64,000 nt of DNA from the NCBI RefSeq assembly GCF_921293095.1, contig NC_060259.1, positions 42,947,812 to 43,011,811 on the forward strand. The letters run 5' to 3'. The DNA comes from Ischnura elegans. Taxonomy: Eukaryota; Arthropoda; Insecta; Odonata; Coenagrionidae. The notes under the pieces were generated by a model that saw nothing but the letters and a program-made list of their open reading frames with translations, was not told the DNA's origin and did not search any database. This document shows positions 21,448 through 33,096 of the stretch, piece after piece. Each line of letters begins with the position of its first letter. Positions within the stretch are counted from its first letter, which is position 1. Made by a program: the position numbers and the translations under genes.

Positions 21448-23606
21448 ATGAGTAATAAAAAGAGGCGTATTCTAGCGTTTTTACTGAGTGAGGAAGAAGA
21501 CGACGACGACATTGCAGAGAAAATCATTATTTCCAAGAGAAAGTCTGAGCATCAGATATATAAAACAAGGAGTGAAGAGGGATACTCACATATGCTGATC
21601 GAAAACCATTTGCGAGGAGACAGTGAGAAGTTTTGCGAATTTTTCCGTCTGAACCCCTCCCAGTTTAATTTTATTTTAAGCTTAATAGAGGATGACATAA
21701 GGAAGATAAATTGCAACAGACATCCCTATCCAATCAGACCTGATGAAAAGCTTGCACTTACTTTGAGGTAAGTCGGAAATTAGTTCATGTTACATTTTGG
21801 AGTTGTTGACAAGAAATCTCTTCATTCTAAAATGATTTGGATACATAAAGTGGTTATTAAAATCAGTGCAACTACCTTAAAAACTGTAAGAATTCACACC
21901 CGCTCCTTCATAAATGTCAAGCCTACCATAATCACTTGGTGAAGCTGGTAGAGAATTCCCACTAAGTGGAGTTAATCCACTAGTTGCTGGTGAGGGAGTG
22001 GAAAAGGTAGTGGACAAGGAAGGACTGGGAAGCTGACGCTCCACTTGCCTTCTCATTTCGGTCTCAAAATTAGAAACAAGCGTTAAAGTTTGTAATTTTA
22101 TTTGGGTAATGAAATCTGGACTAAGTTTCTTAACTGTTTTAGCAATACTTTAAAAAAAATAAGTCCACTTCATCCTCTTCTTCCGCTAATAAACTTTCTA
22201 TGATAGTTTTGCGTTCATGGTCCCTTTCTTTTAGGTGCATTAAAAAGTTATCCTTAGCACTTTTTTTCACTTTATTGGCTCCACCAACATTCACTCTGTC
22301 TGCCGAGTTCACCGAGGAACCAGATTCCCCACTTACGCATATTCCTTCGATCTGCTCACATTCAGGTTGGGGTTCACTTACTTCCCTCTCGGATGTGATT
22401 TCTACATCAGCCGTATCCTTTTCATTGGATATGGTCTTTCTGGGGGCCTCCGTTGATTGTAAGAAAGATAACTTTTCTTTTAGCTGCCACTTTTTTCTTT
22501 TCATATCGGGAGCAGCCACTGAGCCTGTCGGTGACCTTGCTCTTTTTCTCCTGTCATAAGTGTCTTTAATGTTTTTCCATCGTTTTTTACAATCTGTCAC
22601 TGAAAGAAGGAAAACATTTTATCAAGTATTGAATAAAGATTGTTGAAAAACAAAAGTATAATTATACTCTACTTTTCGCAGGTTTTTGGCGACTGGAGAG
22701 TCTTATCATTCTCTACGGTTTCAATTCCGAATATCTGCCGGTGAAATAAGCAAGATTGTTGCTTCTACATTGAGCGTCCTGAGAGAAAAGCTAATGCCAT
22801 TGTATTTGCCACCGTTATCGCCTGAAGAAGTATTAAGTAAAACAGATCAGTTCTACCAAAGATGGAATTTTCCAAATTGTGCGGGTGCTATAGATGGAAA
22901 GCACATTCGGATTGTCTGTCCTAGTAAGACTGGTTCCCTTTTCTTCAATTATAAGGGCTATTTTTCCATCGTTCTGCTGGCTTTGGTTGACGCCAACTAT
23001 AAGTTCATGTACATTGATGTTGGCTCCTACGGAAAGGAAGGTGATAGCGGAATTTTTGATAGGTCAGACATTGGGAAAAAAATTGCTACTGGGTCCCTGC
23101 TTCCTTTGCCGCGTAAACTACCTAATTCTGATAAGGTACTTCCATGTGTGTTAGTTGGTGATGAAGCCTTCAGATTACATACAAATATGATGAGACCCTA
23201 CCCAAGAACTGATGCAGCAGCTAACGAGCGAAAAGCTATTTTCAATTACAGGCTTAGCCGTGTTCGTCGAGTTTCCGAAAACGCTTTTGGATTGTTGTCC
23301 CAAACCTTCAGGATTTTTTACACTCCCATTCATTTACTACCTTCACGAGTTGATGACGCCATCATCGTTTCTTGCTGCTTACACAACCTGCTAAGAGATG
23401 ACTTCATTTCATCACATGGAAAAACCAACTGTGATTTTGAACCGGCAAAAGATTTGCCTTGTCAAAATCTAATTAGTTTGGCTGGCACTGGAGGTTTTGC
23501 AAATCAAGAAGGTTTTTCTGTGAGAGATTCTTTTGCAGACTACTTTATTGGAGAGGGCAGTGTAGGATGGCAAAACCATCATGTGAACAGAACGGACAAA
23601 AATTAA
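21448..23606 (+). CDS. Harbinger DDE transposase (exons 21448-21767, 22682-23606)
   Basis: Nuclease that cuts and joins the element's ends, acting in the nucleus with the MADF/Myb-like partner. The ATG at 21448 starts MSNKKRRILAFLLSEEEDD; a GTG six codons upstream is ignored. Exon 1 has an acidic N-terminus and FFRLNPSQFNFILSLI, typical of the family's helix-turn-helix leader, and ends LALTL at a GTAAGT donor. Exon 2 follows TTTTCGCAG, restores R and reads FLATGESYHSL, the expected junction. Catalytic residues: first D in CAGAIDGKHIRI, second D in GKEGDSGIF, E in LVGDEAFRL. RRVSENAFGLL and CCLHNLLR complete the family signature. Total 414 residues, usual length. No stops or shifts seen. The 914-bp intron carries exon 2 of the antisense MADF gene. 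Confidence 0.93.
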
Positions 23607-24769
23607 TGCCCTCCAATTTTTTAATGTTATTTTTAAATGATTTAAGTAGTATTATTGATAAATTTAAAGCATACATAAAGCACTCGGAGAAATTACTTCG
23701 ATCCATTTAAAATATGTCAGCCAAGGCGTTAGATACAGGTAAAATGAAATCACTTGAGGTCGCAAGAGAAATTTTGTAATTTGTGGATGTATTGCTCGTA
23801 AAAATTCAAAATGCTTATAGTCTATTATTCATATGGAGAGAAAAAATATTATGAATGTATTATTATGAATAAAGAATTACCAAATCATCAAATTTCTCAT
23901 TTATAATATGCCATCGAAATGCAAGTAAAGTGTTGCCCACGGAGCTATCGGATTCCTACTGAAAGCGGTGCTGAAATTATGCAAAATTACCCTTTGGAAA
24001 CTTTGCCTTGATATGAAACAAAGCCCTTACCACTGAAGTTATTATCCACCAGTCCCAAGTTAGCAATTAATTAAATATTGTATTATATTAGTGAAGCCAA
24101 TTGCCGATTAGGAATTACGTAGTAGGTATTTAATGACAGCTTATATCCACACTCGTGCTAGAAGAAACCCGGCGCAGTTACACATCTACAGTCGAAGAAA
24201 ATTTTCCCTTTTTGCCGTGCAGCTAAGAATCCAAGGTCATAGACTAAAAGAGTCCGTAACTTATTAGGAGTATATCTATGGGAATTCTTAGAATCTCATC
24301 CAGGAGACGGGATTAAGCTAATAGTTATCAAATATGTTTACTGAGTTGCAGCAAAGGAACTTCATTAGTCTCATTCATAACTACACTTGGTGGTCATTAT
24401 CAACTGGAATCAATCGTAATTATAGCATCCAAAAAATGTTAAATGGCATAATATAATAATTAAAAAATTCTGCAATCTGGTGAAAGAATAGTCATTATCT
24501 AACAAATCGAAAAGATGATCTGAAAATGGTTAACGAACTAGATCTGTTCAAGAAATAGCAGATACAAACTCAAGGAAATTTTAGATTGTGATGAACTCAC
24601 CTGGTCTTCTTACATATTCTGCGATCTCTTTCCAAATATTGTCTTTCACACGTATGTCCCGGTATAGTGGATGGTGCAAATCATACAGTGCTGGATGGTC
24701 TCTCACCTTTTCAGTCAACTTTTCGTCTTCTTCCGATGAAAAATTCAATTTTGTGGTGCTGCACGCCAT
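21877..24769 (-). CDS. Harbinger MADF/Myb-like protein (exons 24769-24601, 22599-21877), frameshifted
   Basis: DNA-binding partner that in animal Harbinger systems recruits transposase to the ends and to the nucleus. Exon 1 starts MACSTTKLNFSSEEDEKL, then VRDHPALYDLHHPLYRD and IWKEIAEYVRRP, ending at a GTGAGT donor (24600). Exon 2 follows CTTTCTTTCAG, restores V and continues TDCKKRWKNIKDTYDRRKRA, completing the MADF fold. An acidic, serine-rich linker and LLAEEEDEVDLFF follow. There the frame closes at 22139-22141. One base fewer in the T8/A3 run near 22150 would continue SIAKTVKKLSPDF, TLVSNFETEMRR and about 60 more residues to a stop at 21877-21879, so one inserted base truncates the C-terminal BESS-like part. 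Its intron contains transposase exon 2. Confidence 0.88.
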
Positions 24770-27200
24770 GATATCACTTCATTCACCGGCAAATAATCGC
24801 TGGCGACTGCGATTCCTACCCCTCTCTGGGCAGGATACCATAATCGCCCAGCGATCAAAGTAAGCGACTCCCGCAATAGTCGCGTGTTGGAAAATGGTTA
24901 CATTGTAGAGCAACGTATGCAGGCTGTCGCGATCATCGCTCAGCGATCATCGCCCGGCGATCATCGCTATAGTCGCTCCTTGGAAAACGTACCTTTACAC
25001 GGAGTGTGCACTGTTTGTGGAATTGCATGTTTATTATCCATACCCTCATTCTACACTTGTATCCCTGTGGCCATGTTTTGACTCTGGCCACATCCACATT
25101 CCACACACTCATTCTGCACCCACAACCCAATCTGTTTATCCAAAATGCATGGTACAAAATACAGCCGACTCTATCTGTGCATGAGTTCATACTGCAGGAT
25201 GCAGTGCACGATCACGCTCTGCGTCCTGCAGCGATTGCAATTGGGCTCAGGAAAATGAAACTGTCAATGAGTCTGGGAAGCTATCTAAAAAAATTGGACC
25301 TATTGCGTAAGTAATAATGCATCAGAATGAATGGGCATCGCTCCTCTTGCAATAGCGTTTCCTCTCTTCCAGTCGCCATACATGCTTCCTCCCAGAATGC
25401 TCTTTTTGACGAGTGTTATAAAGTGGGAATTTTGGCCTCCCTCCCCCCATCTACGACCCCCCTAGAGCTGAAGCACCTGGAGCAGGTGTGCATTTAGGCA
25501 TTCTGTGCATTTTCTGCACCAAGGATCAACTGCGCCCACTAAAGCACCCCCAATCCCCAACAACTGTTTTTCCTCCCCCCATCTTTACCCTCTCTCTTGC
25601 ACCCTTCCTTCTTCCCTCCCTTTTGTTCCTCTTCTCACTTGAGAAAGATGGGCTGCATCCTATCGAAAATTCGAAGTAACTATAAACTAAGTTCCCTCAT
25701 TTTATTTTTTCATTTATATTTTCTCTGTAACTAAGAGTTTCTGTGTGCCTACCCTAGGGCTAGAAAAAGTTTGAATTTATTATTTATAATTATGTATTGT
25801 TTGTAGGGATGTGTGAGTACTCGAAAATTCAAGTCGAGTCGAGTAGTTGGTACTCGACGTGAGTGCTTTGAGTGGTATTGCGATTGTCGAGTCGAGTAGT
25901 TTCGGTTACAGAGCTGTCGAGGCCAGTAAGTTCAGAACACTGCCGACAGCTTTTTTATATGTAGCTGTCAACCACTTTACAAAGTAGTCGTTGTTTGGAT
26001 TATTTTTGTTTTCCAATTATTATTCGTGCTGCCTCACCCCATTTAAGCTGGGATAGTGAGGAGTTTGCTGTGTATCCGTATAACCCACATCCCCTGGCTA
26101 CATTCTCAATCTGAACCTGCATCGTCTCCTCTGTCTAAAGGGGTATCATACATCCACGCTTCACATTCTCTTTTTGCCATAATGTGACCATTTAACCACA
26201 CCCGCCATCTCTCATCCAACCTCAGCATTCCCTATGAACACTACTTTAATGGAGTATACTTGTCTCTGCTGCAGTCAAGCCTCCATACTCCTGTTCTGCA
26301 CCCATATGATAATCAAATAACGACTCCAGCTCCCCAAATCCAAGCTTCATTCTATCATTCTGTGCTCATATTGTATCTATTTCCTAACTCTGTGGCCATT
26401 TCTTAATCCTTCCTACATGCTCTAAAATCTCTTCACCCCTGAGTTTGCATCCTCAAGAGAAACAATTATCCATATTCCATGCCATCATTCTGCACCATCC
26501 CTGATCATGCTTCCTCTTCTAAGTTCCTCAAACTCATTAAGCTCCTGCATGCTGACCAAGTGCCTACCACGGTATCATGCATCCAAGCATACCTTCTTAT
26601 TCTGGAGGGTAAGTAGGCACTTAGAAGTAGTTTGGGCCCATTATGAGGATATAGTGTGTGGATAGGTGGTGCAGAAGTGGCTGCATTGTCAGGGTATGGG
26701 AGCAAAATGAAAATGTGAAGCATGAGTTTCTTATGTGTGAGCGCAGGCATTGGAATGGGAGAAAGTGGAGCATGGATATGGAATCTCTTCCGCACCTTCC
26801 GATTCTGCACACCCACTATGACCACGTGTTAACTGGGGCATTCCACAACTATGCTTCAGAGACTCATTCTGCATCTACACTTGACCAAGGAAGTCAAGTT
26901 CATCTTCCCACGTCAGCATTACACATCCTACTCCTGCATCCTAATGTAGGGTAACAGTGACTTTCCTAATATGTCCTCTTCATATTCACTCTGTACTGGG
27001 GGTCTGACGGTATATCAACTCCATCACCCCACCTCCACGTTCTCATCAACGGAACATTCCATTAAAGGTGTATTTATTAAAGGTGTTCTACGAAAAAACA
27101 GATCCACACTCGGTACCCTCATTCAGGACCCACAACTAAACCTATCGGTAACTGCGGCATTTCAGATTAATAATACTCTGCATCACAAGTATGTTTTATG

Positions 27201-27869
27201 TTTTCAAACTTTTAAAAATCTTCCTTGTGTTAATGTTCTTCCTTCTTCCCGCTTCTTCGGTCCTTGAAGCTCCCTTGCCCTCTCCTTGTTTTGATGTGGT
27301 GGTTTTTCCCATCATTCCCTCTCCTTACCTCAAACCAACTCTTTCTTTCCCAGCATATGAATGCCATGTCTGTTATTTTTAGTTATCTAGCACCTGAAGG
27401 GTTGAAATTTCCAGGGATTTCTATCTCAGTAGGGTGTTTCAGAGTCACCCGTCCTGAGTGAATCGGGAGACTTGACTCGGAATCCACGTCACTTACCATC
27501 TGCAAGACAATGCGTGCATTTCAGGATGCTTCTTATCGTATCAAGGATGGTTTTCCAATAGGATAGAAGTCGATTGGTCAAGAGGTGTCGGAAAGTCATT
27601 CGGGCTGTGTAGGGTGATCTGTTATGATCTTGTTTTCATTATTTGACTCTAATAAACTAATGCCACTTTATTTTATGAGTTCTTATATACGTGGATGTTC
27701 TGCTAGAGTAATATAGGTGTTAGGGAATTTAATTATCGTTTAAATTAGACAATATATGTGCAGACTGTATCATTGTTGGCACAAGTTTATTTACATGTTA
27801 TTTGGATGATTAATTTGGCAAAAAGAAGGTGAAGCAAGGTGGAATGCATGAAGTAATGGCTTACAAATA
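27201..27869. other. Non-coding stretch
   Basis: AT-rich, with short overlapping frames only. A segment at 27577-27600 (GGTGTCGGAAAGTCATTCGG) resembles the SINE head at 28071. Confidence 0.3.
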
Positions 27870-28043
27870 CAGTGAAACCTCTATTTTACACTTTTGAATG
27901 GACCACTTACAAAAAGTGCAAAATTGAGGATATTGTAAAATAGAGTATCATTATTTAAAGGCTGTATTGTTTGGGACTTGATAAAAATGGTGCAAAATCA
28001 GGGAAAATGTATAATGGGGGAATGTAAAATCGAGGTTTCACTG
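27870..28043. mobile_element. Tigger/pogo-like MITE (174 bp), TA target
   Basis: Ends CAGTGAAACCTCTATTTTAC and GTAAAATCGAGGTTTCACTG are inverted repeats. TA lies on both sides (27868-27869, 28044-28045). GTAAAAT/GCAAAAT motifs recur inside. Non-coding. Confidence 0.88.
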
Positions 28044-28070
28044 TATGTAGGTAGCATAATGCTGATAAGA

Positions 28071-28230
28071 CGTGTCGGAAGCTCATTTGGCTTAAGGACT
28101 TGACTGAGTATGGAAAGTTTCGGGTTCGAATCCCGCTGAAGGTGAAAATTTTTTCTCCGGTATATTTTCACATAGTGAAATGTTAGTTAGAAGATATATT
28201 AAAAGGTGCAACAATAGTAAGTGTGAGTCA
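28071..28230 (+). mobile_element. tRNA-derived SINE head
   Basis: A perfect pol III B-box-like GGGTTCGAATCCC lies at 28122-28134, about 40 bases after an A-box-like GAAGCTCATTTGGCTTAA. The T-stem is flanked by a mismatch and no acceptor stem can be paired, so this looks like the head of a tRNA-derived SINE rather than a working tRNA gene. An AT-rich body follows; its end is not defined. The stretch 28230-29340 shows nothing else. Confidence 0.5.
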
Positions 28231-29343
28231 TTTTAGTACCTAATAAAATGGCGTTTTAAAAATAATCGAGTAGGTGCAAATCAGAAAACAATCTTACCAC
28301 GTCATTTTAATTTACATTGATAATAATCGACACCATTCAACCTAATTTAACCACTGTATTTCCTTCCAGTGTACTTCCACTTTTACGGAAAATTTGTTAA
28401 AGTTTGCAGCATATCATGATGGCCATTACATCATTGTAGAAGGTCTATATTCACAATGAAGTGAGATAAGCAATGAAAATATAACAGTTTGGATAAACAA
28501 TTTAGTGTACAATGCTGCATGTCTGTTATTGCTAAAAAGGAATGGGTTTCCCGACTACCTGTGTATTATTTCTTACGATACATGACCTTACTATCATCTG
28601 TGCTCTTACGAGAATGAACGAACAAACTCGTTTAAAATTTAACTTCATTCCCATAATTTGCACAAAACGAATGGAGATTATATCTAAAAAAAACTACCAA
28701 CAGATACTTCTAAAATAATTTTACCCTGCAATAACTTCAATTATGCAACAATGTATCAATTAGCACTTATGCATGCCCGTATATATACCTTTCGCCTGCA
28801 TTGTGAAGCGTAAAACCTGGTGGGAGGTTGTTTTTGCTGCTCACTTGTCTCTAAAAAATTGTTACATTTTATCATTTCCCATTTGGGGTGACTATTGATG
28901 TCATACCAAAAGCAGCACGCTTTCTAATAGTAAGTGTGCAATGAATGGAAGACGAGAGTAGGATACATTCCTGATCGACTCGGACTGAATATGTTTTCGA
29001 TGCCACCAATCCGATGAGACTCTGAAACTCCCCCCAGGTCTACATAACAGACAATCAAAAAATACCAAGAAAAGTTAAACATTGGATAAAATGAAGCCAT
29101 TTACATTTTTAGGAAAAAAACTTTAACTATCACAAACTTAAGTTCTGTTAAACGAGTGGTCGTGCAGAAGAAAAGATGTTTCTAGCTTTTGGCACATAGT
29201 GTTCACCTTTCCATACTCTCATTACCTACACACAATTACCGGTGTACACTACGAAATTGCACCAAATTGTCCCGGATATAAATAACTGCCCTTGAATTGG
29301 GTAATAGTAATCACTATTTTGCTTCAGAAATATTTTACCATCT

Positions 29344-29544
29344 TCAATAGAATTTACTATCACATGCCTCCTCTAAAAATAGATTCTCTTTAGACTTGGG
29401 GCACTTAATTTCTTCCAGACCTTGTGGATTTTCCTCACTTGTATCATAAACCTTGCTATCAGTAGAGCGCTCCAAAAATGGAAATTTAGGGTTGACTGCC
29501 AAACCATATGAAAATACTGTGACCGCGTTGTTTTTGGAAGACAT
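29344..29544 (-). pseudogene. YqaJ-type nuclease domain fragment
   Basis: Minus-strand reading: GLAVNPKFPFLERSTDSK, then GLEEIKCPKSKENLFLEEAC and DSKFY. The EIKCP motif carries the catalytic E-x-K of the YqaJ exonuclease fold, and the upstream PKFPFL(G/A)-S-D-G-style segment normally supplies the aspartate; here GASPDG has become ERSTDS. The fragment covers only the nuclease core (66 residues), with upstream text in other frames. Such domains occur in accessory proteins of some arthropod DNA transposons. It adjoins the piggyBac relic, but whether they share an element is unknown. Confidence 0.6.
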
Positions 29545-29629
29545 AAGTTACAATACTGCCTAAGAGCTCTCATTCTTTTGGGAAAGCTTTGTTGGAAAAA
29601 AATTATCACCAGTTCAAGATAAAGTGCTG

Positions 29630-30900
29630 ATCATGAAGCACAAATGCAAAGCAGTTCTCCTTTTTGAAGAGGACCATAAGGGACAGTAATGACCTGCCAG
29701 CAAAATTATTTGAGCCCTTCCCGAAAAAGATACGTACATATTTTTAAAAACAGTTGTAGAAGTAGGGACCAAGGGTTTCTTATGGTTTTTTCAATTTTTT
29801 GCATCATATGTTCATGTTACCAGGAGGCCAATGGCCTACTTGTCACAATATTATGATAACAATCAGTAAGCCACCTTAGTGCAACGTATGATCTAAAATC
29901 AATTTGAGACATTTTGTGCCCAGAAGCCTTCCTATAGATCATTAATAAATCAGTAGGCACACTATCCGGTAGATTTGTAAACAATGGCTTTTTCCCTATG
30001 ATTCTGATTCTATAATTTGCGTTTGAATTATCGTGAAGATCTACTCAACCCATGTGCTTATTGTAAATCCCAGTGACAAGAGGCTGGGGAATTGTTACCT
30101 CTTTTCTTCCCTTACGGTTAAATCTTTTCTCACTTTCTGAAGGGAAAACTGGAAATGTGTTGCTGGCCATAGTTACAAGAGAGTTATCATTCCATTTGAC
30201 TACAGACGATTCAGATTCCTCATCAAATTCATGATCAAATGAGCCTTGGTTTTTTCAAAAGAATCTTAGAGTCTTCTAGTGGGCACTTTCCAGTTTTGTT
30301 TTCCTGAATGGTTGCAGTTGCAAAGGATCGCCTTTATTTCAGTGTTTGGAACAAGAAATAGAAAGAGAAGAAATGGTCGAAAAATAAACGATGCTTTGTA
30401 ATATCAGGAATTATTTTCAAGAAATCCTAAACAACACTATCTTTTGATCCATCCTTCTCTCCATCAGGGTTTGATTTAGCCCTCTACGTATAAAATAAAT
30501 TGGAAGAGATGACCATCTGAGGAGCAAAGGCACCATAATTTGAACCCACATCAAACTGGTTTATTTTTTATAAAAATTTTCGCTGAGTGGCTTCCAAAAT
30601 ATGGAACCATTTGCTCATCAATGGAAAGGTGTTGAGAAAAAAATCCAAACTGCTAAAACTTAGCATTCAACAGAGTAAATATTGGCCTCTTGATATGCAA
30701 ATTTGTTGGTTATGTCGAGAGGAGAGTTGTCAGTAAGGCTGGGCATATTCTCTTGAATGCTCCTAAATCTCTTTCTATTCATAGTATGACGAACTAATTA
30801 CATGAATTTATCCTCATCTTCTGGCCAGTACAAGTTCTGCTGCGGGAACACATGATACCCAGAGTGAATAAAATCCCAAGAAATTTTTTCAACTCTACAA
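29630..30900 (-). pseudogene. piggyBac transposase relic
   Basis: Minus-strand text runs in piggyBac order: YWPEDEDKF and MNRKRFRSIQENM near 30700-30830, then SSVVKWNDNSLVTMASNTFP near 30180-30220, KRFNRKGRKEVTIPQPLV, IYNKHMG, VDLHDNSNANYRI and YRKASGHKMSQIDFRSYVALR to about 29860. These match the catalytic DDD domain and the NKxMGGVD motif of piggyBac transposases. Stops and frame changes are numerous (for example a stop right after NKHMG), so it is long dead. No TTAA-flanked ends were found. The following 30950-31443 holds nothing else recognised. Confidence 0.8.
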
Positions 30901-31443
30901 TACTAAAGTTTACTAGTCTAAAGTGTGGTCAATAAGTTTTAGTCGCGGAAAATATGAGAAAATAAAAAAGATAAATGTTTTCACTCTTAAGTTGCCTGAT
31001 ATGCTGACGATCTTGAAGCTGTAGGGTCACCCAGTCACACCTGCAACACCTTACCACTGCGTATATGCCCATGGGACCAACTTCTTGAAACCTTCTTCCA
31101 GAGTTGGAAGGGAAAATCCACTGACGTCCACATAGCGGTGATCTGCTTCTAATTGACCATCACTGGTTGAGAAACTATGCATTACACACAGTTAAGAGCA
31201 GACTGGTCTTGTGGCTGGGAATAGAATTGCTCATTAGTTCAAAATGTATCTTACGACTGAATGAAGCCACACTGTAGTTGTGAGACCAATAAGTTTGGAA
31301 AATATATTTTGTGGTATTCAAAACCCCACAGTGCTTAAATTGATTCCATGAATAATTTCAGGGTGGTGCACAATGCTGGTGACCAAGGCTTGCTAGATTT
31401 GCCTCTCAGCACAGTGCCTCTGCCCTAATCTGACCTACCCCCT

Positions 31444-31834
31444 AATGCAAGGGGTGCGAAAACGCACTATTTCGCGTCAAAGTTTGTGACCAGTGTCAAA
31501 GGTGTAGACCTCTAAATATATTATTTGATTTAAACATGCGAGTAATTAAGCATTCATTGTAAATTAACAATACAAGTGTTTGGATTAATAAATATCTGAT
31601 TGCACTTGTAAAAAAATGTTAAGTTGATAGCCCTCGACGAGCAAGAAATTTAGTAAACTTGAAAAATTGTAAATGCATAATTAACCACATTTAAATTATA
31701 AAAGAAAATGGTTTTAAAAATAAGTTTAGTATCTAATAAATAATTTACCATGGAAAAAACTATTAAAAACGGGGTAGATATTTTTTCATGTGCTAATTAG
31801 AAAATTGTGTGTTTTTGCACCTTTGGCCATTAGT
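31444..31834. mobile_element. TIR-bounded non-coding element
   Basis: Left CTAATGCAAGGGGTGCGAAA and right TTTGCACCTTTGGCCATTAG are imperfect inverted repeats about 390 bases apart. The interior is AT-rich. No target duplication was established, so superfamily is undecided. Confidence 0.45.
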
Positions 31835-31852
31835 ATTGAGATGACTTTGAAA

Positions 31853-32595
31853 CAGTGGCGGGTGGTGGTAATTTATCTAAGGTGTGCATTAGATCAGATA
31901 TAGGAGGATTTAATTATATTAATTTCTAGTTAATCCTAATCCATGAGCATCTAATTAGTTAATCCTAATCCATGAGCATCATATCTCGTCGTAATAGAAT
32001 ACATAGCAAGCAAAACATATCACTGGTACATTCTACCCTTAAAATAGCATGAACAGAAATAATATGAGCATGCATGAAAGTAATTATTTTAATCACACCT
32101 TTACCAGTGATGGTAGATGAAATTCATTCTCCTTTCCTTACACCCTATGAGGAAGTAGTGTAGAAAACGGCCATACAGATGACTTTGTTGCAGACAGACT
32201 TGGATCCTGGGCGCAGGTAGTGTAGGTGGCGGCTACACCGCTACACTACCCGCGAGTCACTCACCAAAAATATGCACGTGCGCACTCGCATCATTTTGAG
32301 TCTGCTCCCATCACCCATTAGAACTGTACATACCCCACCGCTTACTTCGTCCCGCCCGAGCACCCTCAAGCGATCGCATAGACCGAATATGCGACTGGCG
32401 CGATGCCACGGGATCGCACACATGTAGAGCGGTGAATCCGGAAAGGAGATAGCTGTAGCGTTTGGAGCTTCATGTTTCTTGCATATGTAGACAGGATTTT
32501 TATCCTTCTCATTGCAAAGGAATAGTTTTCTTTTATAATTCATTCATCTTTGGGTGTGCACTTGCTAACGTGCGTATATGCACAAGCCGCCACTG
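31853..32595. mobile_element. hAT-like element (743 bp) with perfect 8-bp TSD
   Basis: Starts CAGTGGCGGGTGG, ends AAGCCGCCACTG, and is flanked by CTTTGAAA at 31845-31852 and 32596-32603. The interior includes a tandem repeat (TTAATCCTAATCCATGAGCATC twice near 31930-31980, given in parts) and a GC-rich segment with GGTAGTGTAG...CTACACTACC. No transposase frame. The following 32604-33096 holds nothing recognised. Confidence 0.88.
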
Positions 32596-33096
32596 CTTTG
32601 AAAGCTTGCAACTTGCAGAAAAGGAGCCATAATTTCCTCAGTTACTCAGCTCTCTTTCTTACTGAGGGAAACTCAAAAGAATATTGTTCCTATCTAACTG
32701 GGTACCAATTGATAACTCATTCATTATTTTGTAGCAGATCATGGTAGTTAATGAAAATGAAATTGCTTGCTCACAGTTATGCTTTGACCATCTGCCATTA
32801 TGTTCGGTAAGCTGAAATGGATTAATATGAGAGATACATAATCCACATGTGCTAATTGTGTGAGCAATTTCAGGTAATTATAAGTCAGGGCAAACAGGAT
32901 ACTACATGGGAATCAAAAAAATATGTGTGAAATAAGGAGAGAATGTAAAGGGAAAAACATCTATGTAGCTACTACAGCTAGCCAGGAACAACATGATAGG
33001 GCAAAAATCTATGAATGAGTTGACATAGTCAATTCATAAATTTAATTATCATTCATTTCATTCCAAAGCCCACGAGTGGCTGACTCAGCCCATAAT

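Larger units (their letters stand above)
21263..24994 (+). mobile_element. PIF/Harbinger element (3.7 kb), both genes present
   Basis: Terminal inverted repeats start AGGTACGTTTTCCAAGGAGC at both ends and extend about 67 bases with two or three differences. TTA target duplications lie at 21260-21262 and 24995-24997. Inside each end GATGATCGC is iterated at about 12-base spacing (four times on the left, three on the right). The element encodes a DDE transposase (plus strand) and a MADF/Myb-like protein (minus strand), the known two-protein system of animal Harbinger elements. The transposase looks complete; the accessory gene has one frameshift. Near-identical termini and an open transposase point to a young insertion. 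It lies inside the satellite-like region. Confidence 0.95.
21120..27200. repeat. Degenerate satellite-like region (split by Harbinger)
   Basis: Outside the Harbinger element, worn copies of a CATTCTGCACCCACA-type unit recur, for example near 21155, 21225, 25107, 26291, 26484, 26801, 26860, 27118 and 27170. Spacing is irregular, roughly 45-60 bases or multiples. A block near 26650-26780 carries it in reverse orientation. Short open frames here come from the repeat, not from genes. Unit length and copy number need a computation. Confidence 0.4.

Noticed and set aside
22200-22559. 119-residue plus-strand frame within the Harbinger element
   Set aside because: Antisense shadow of MADF exon 2.
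28071-28140. Possible functional tRNA gene
   Set aside because: B box is good, but no acceptor or anticodon stem can be paired; a tRNA-derived SINE fits better.
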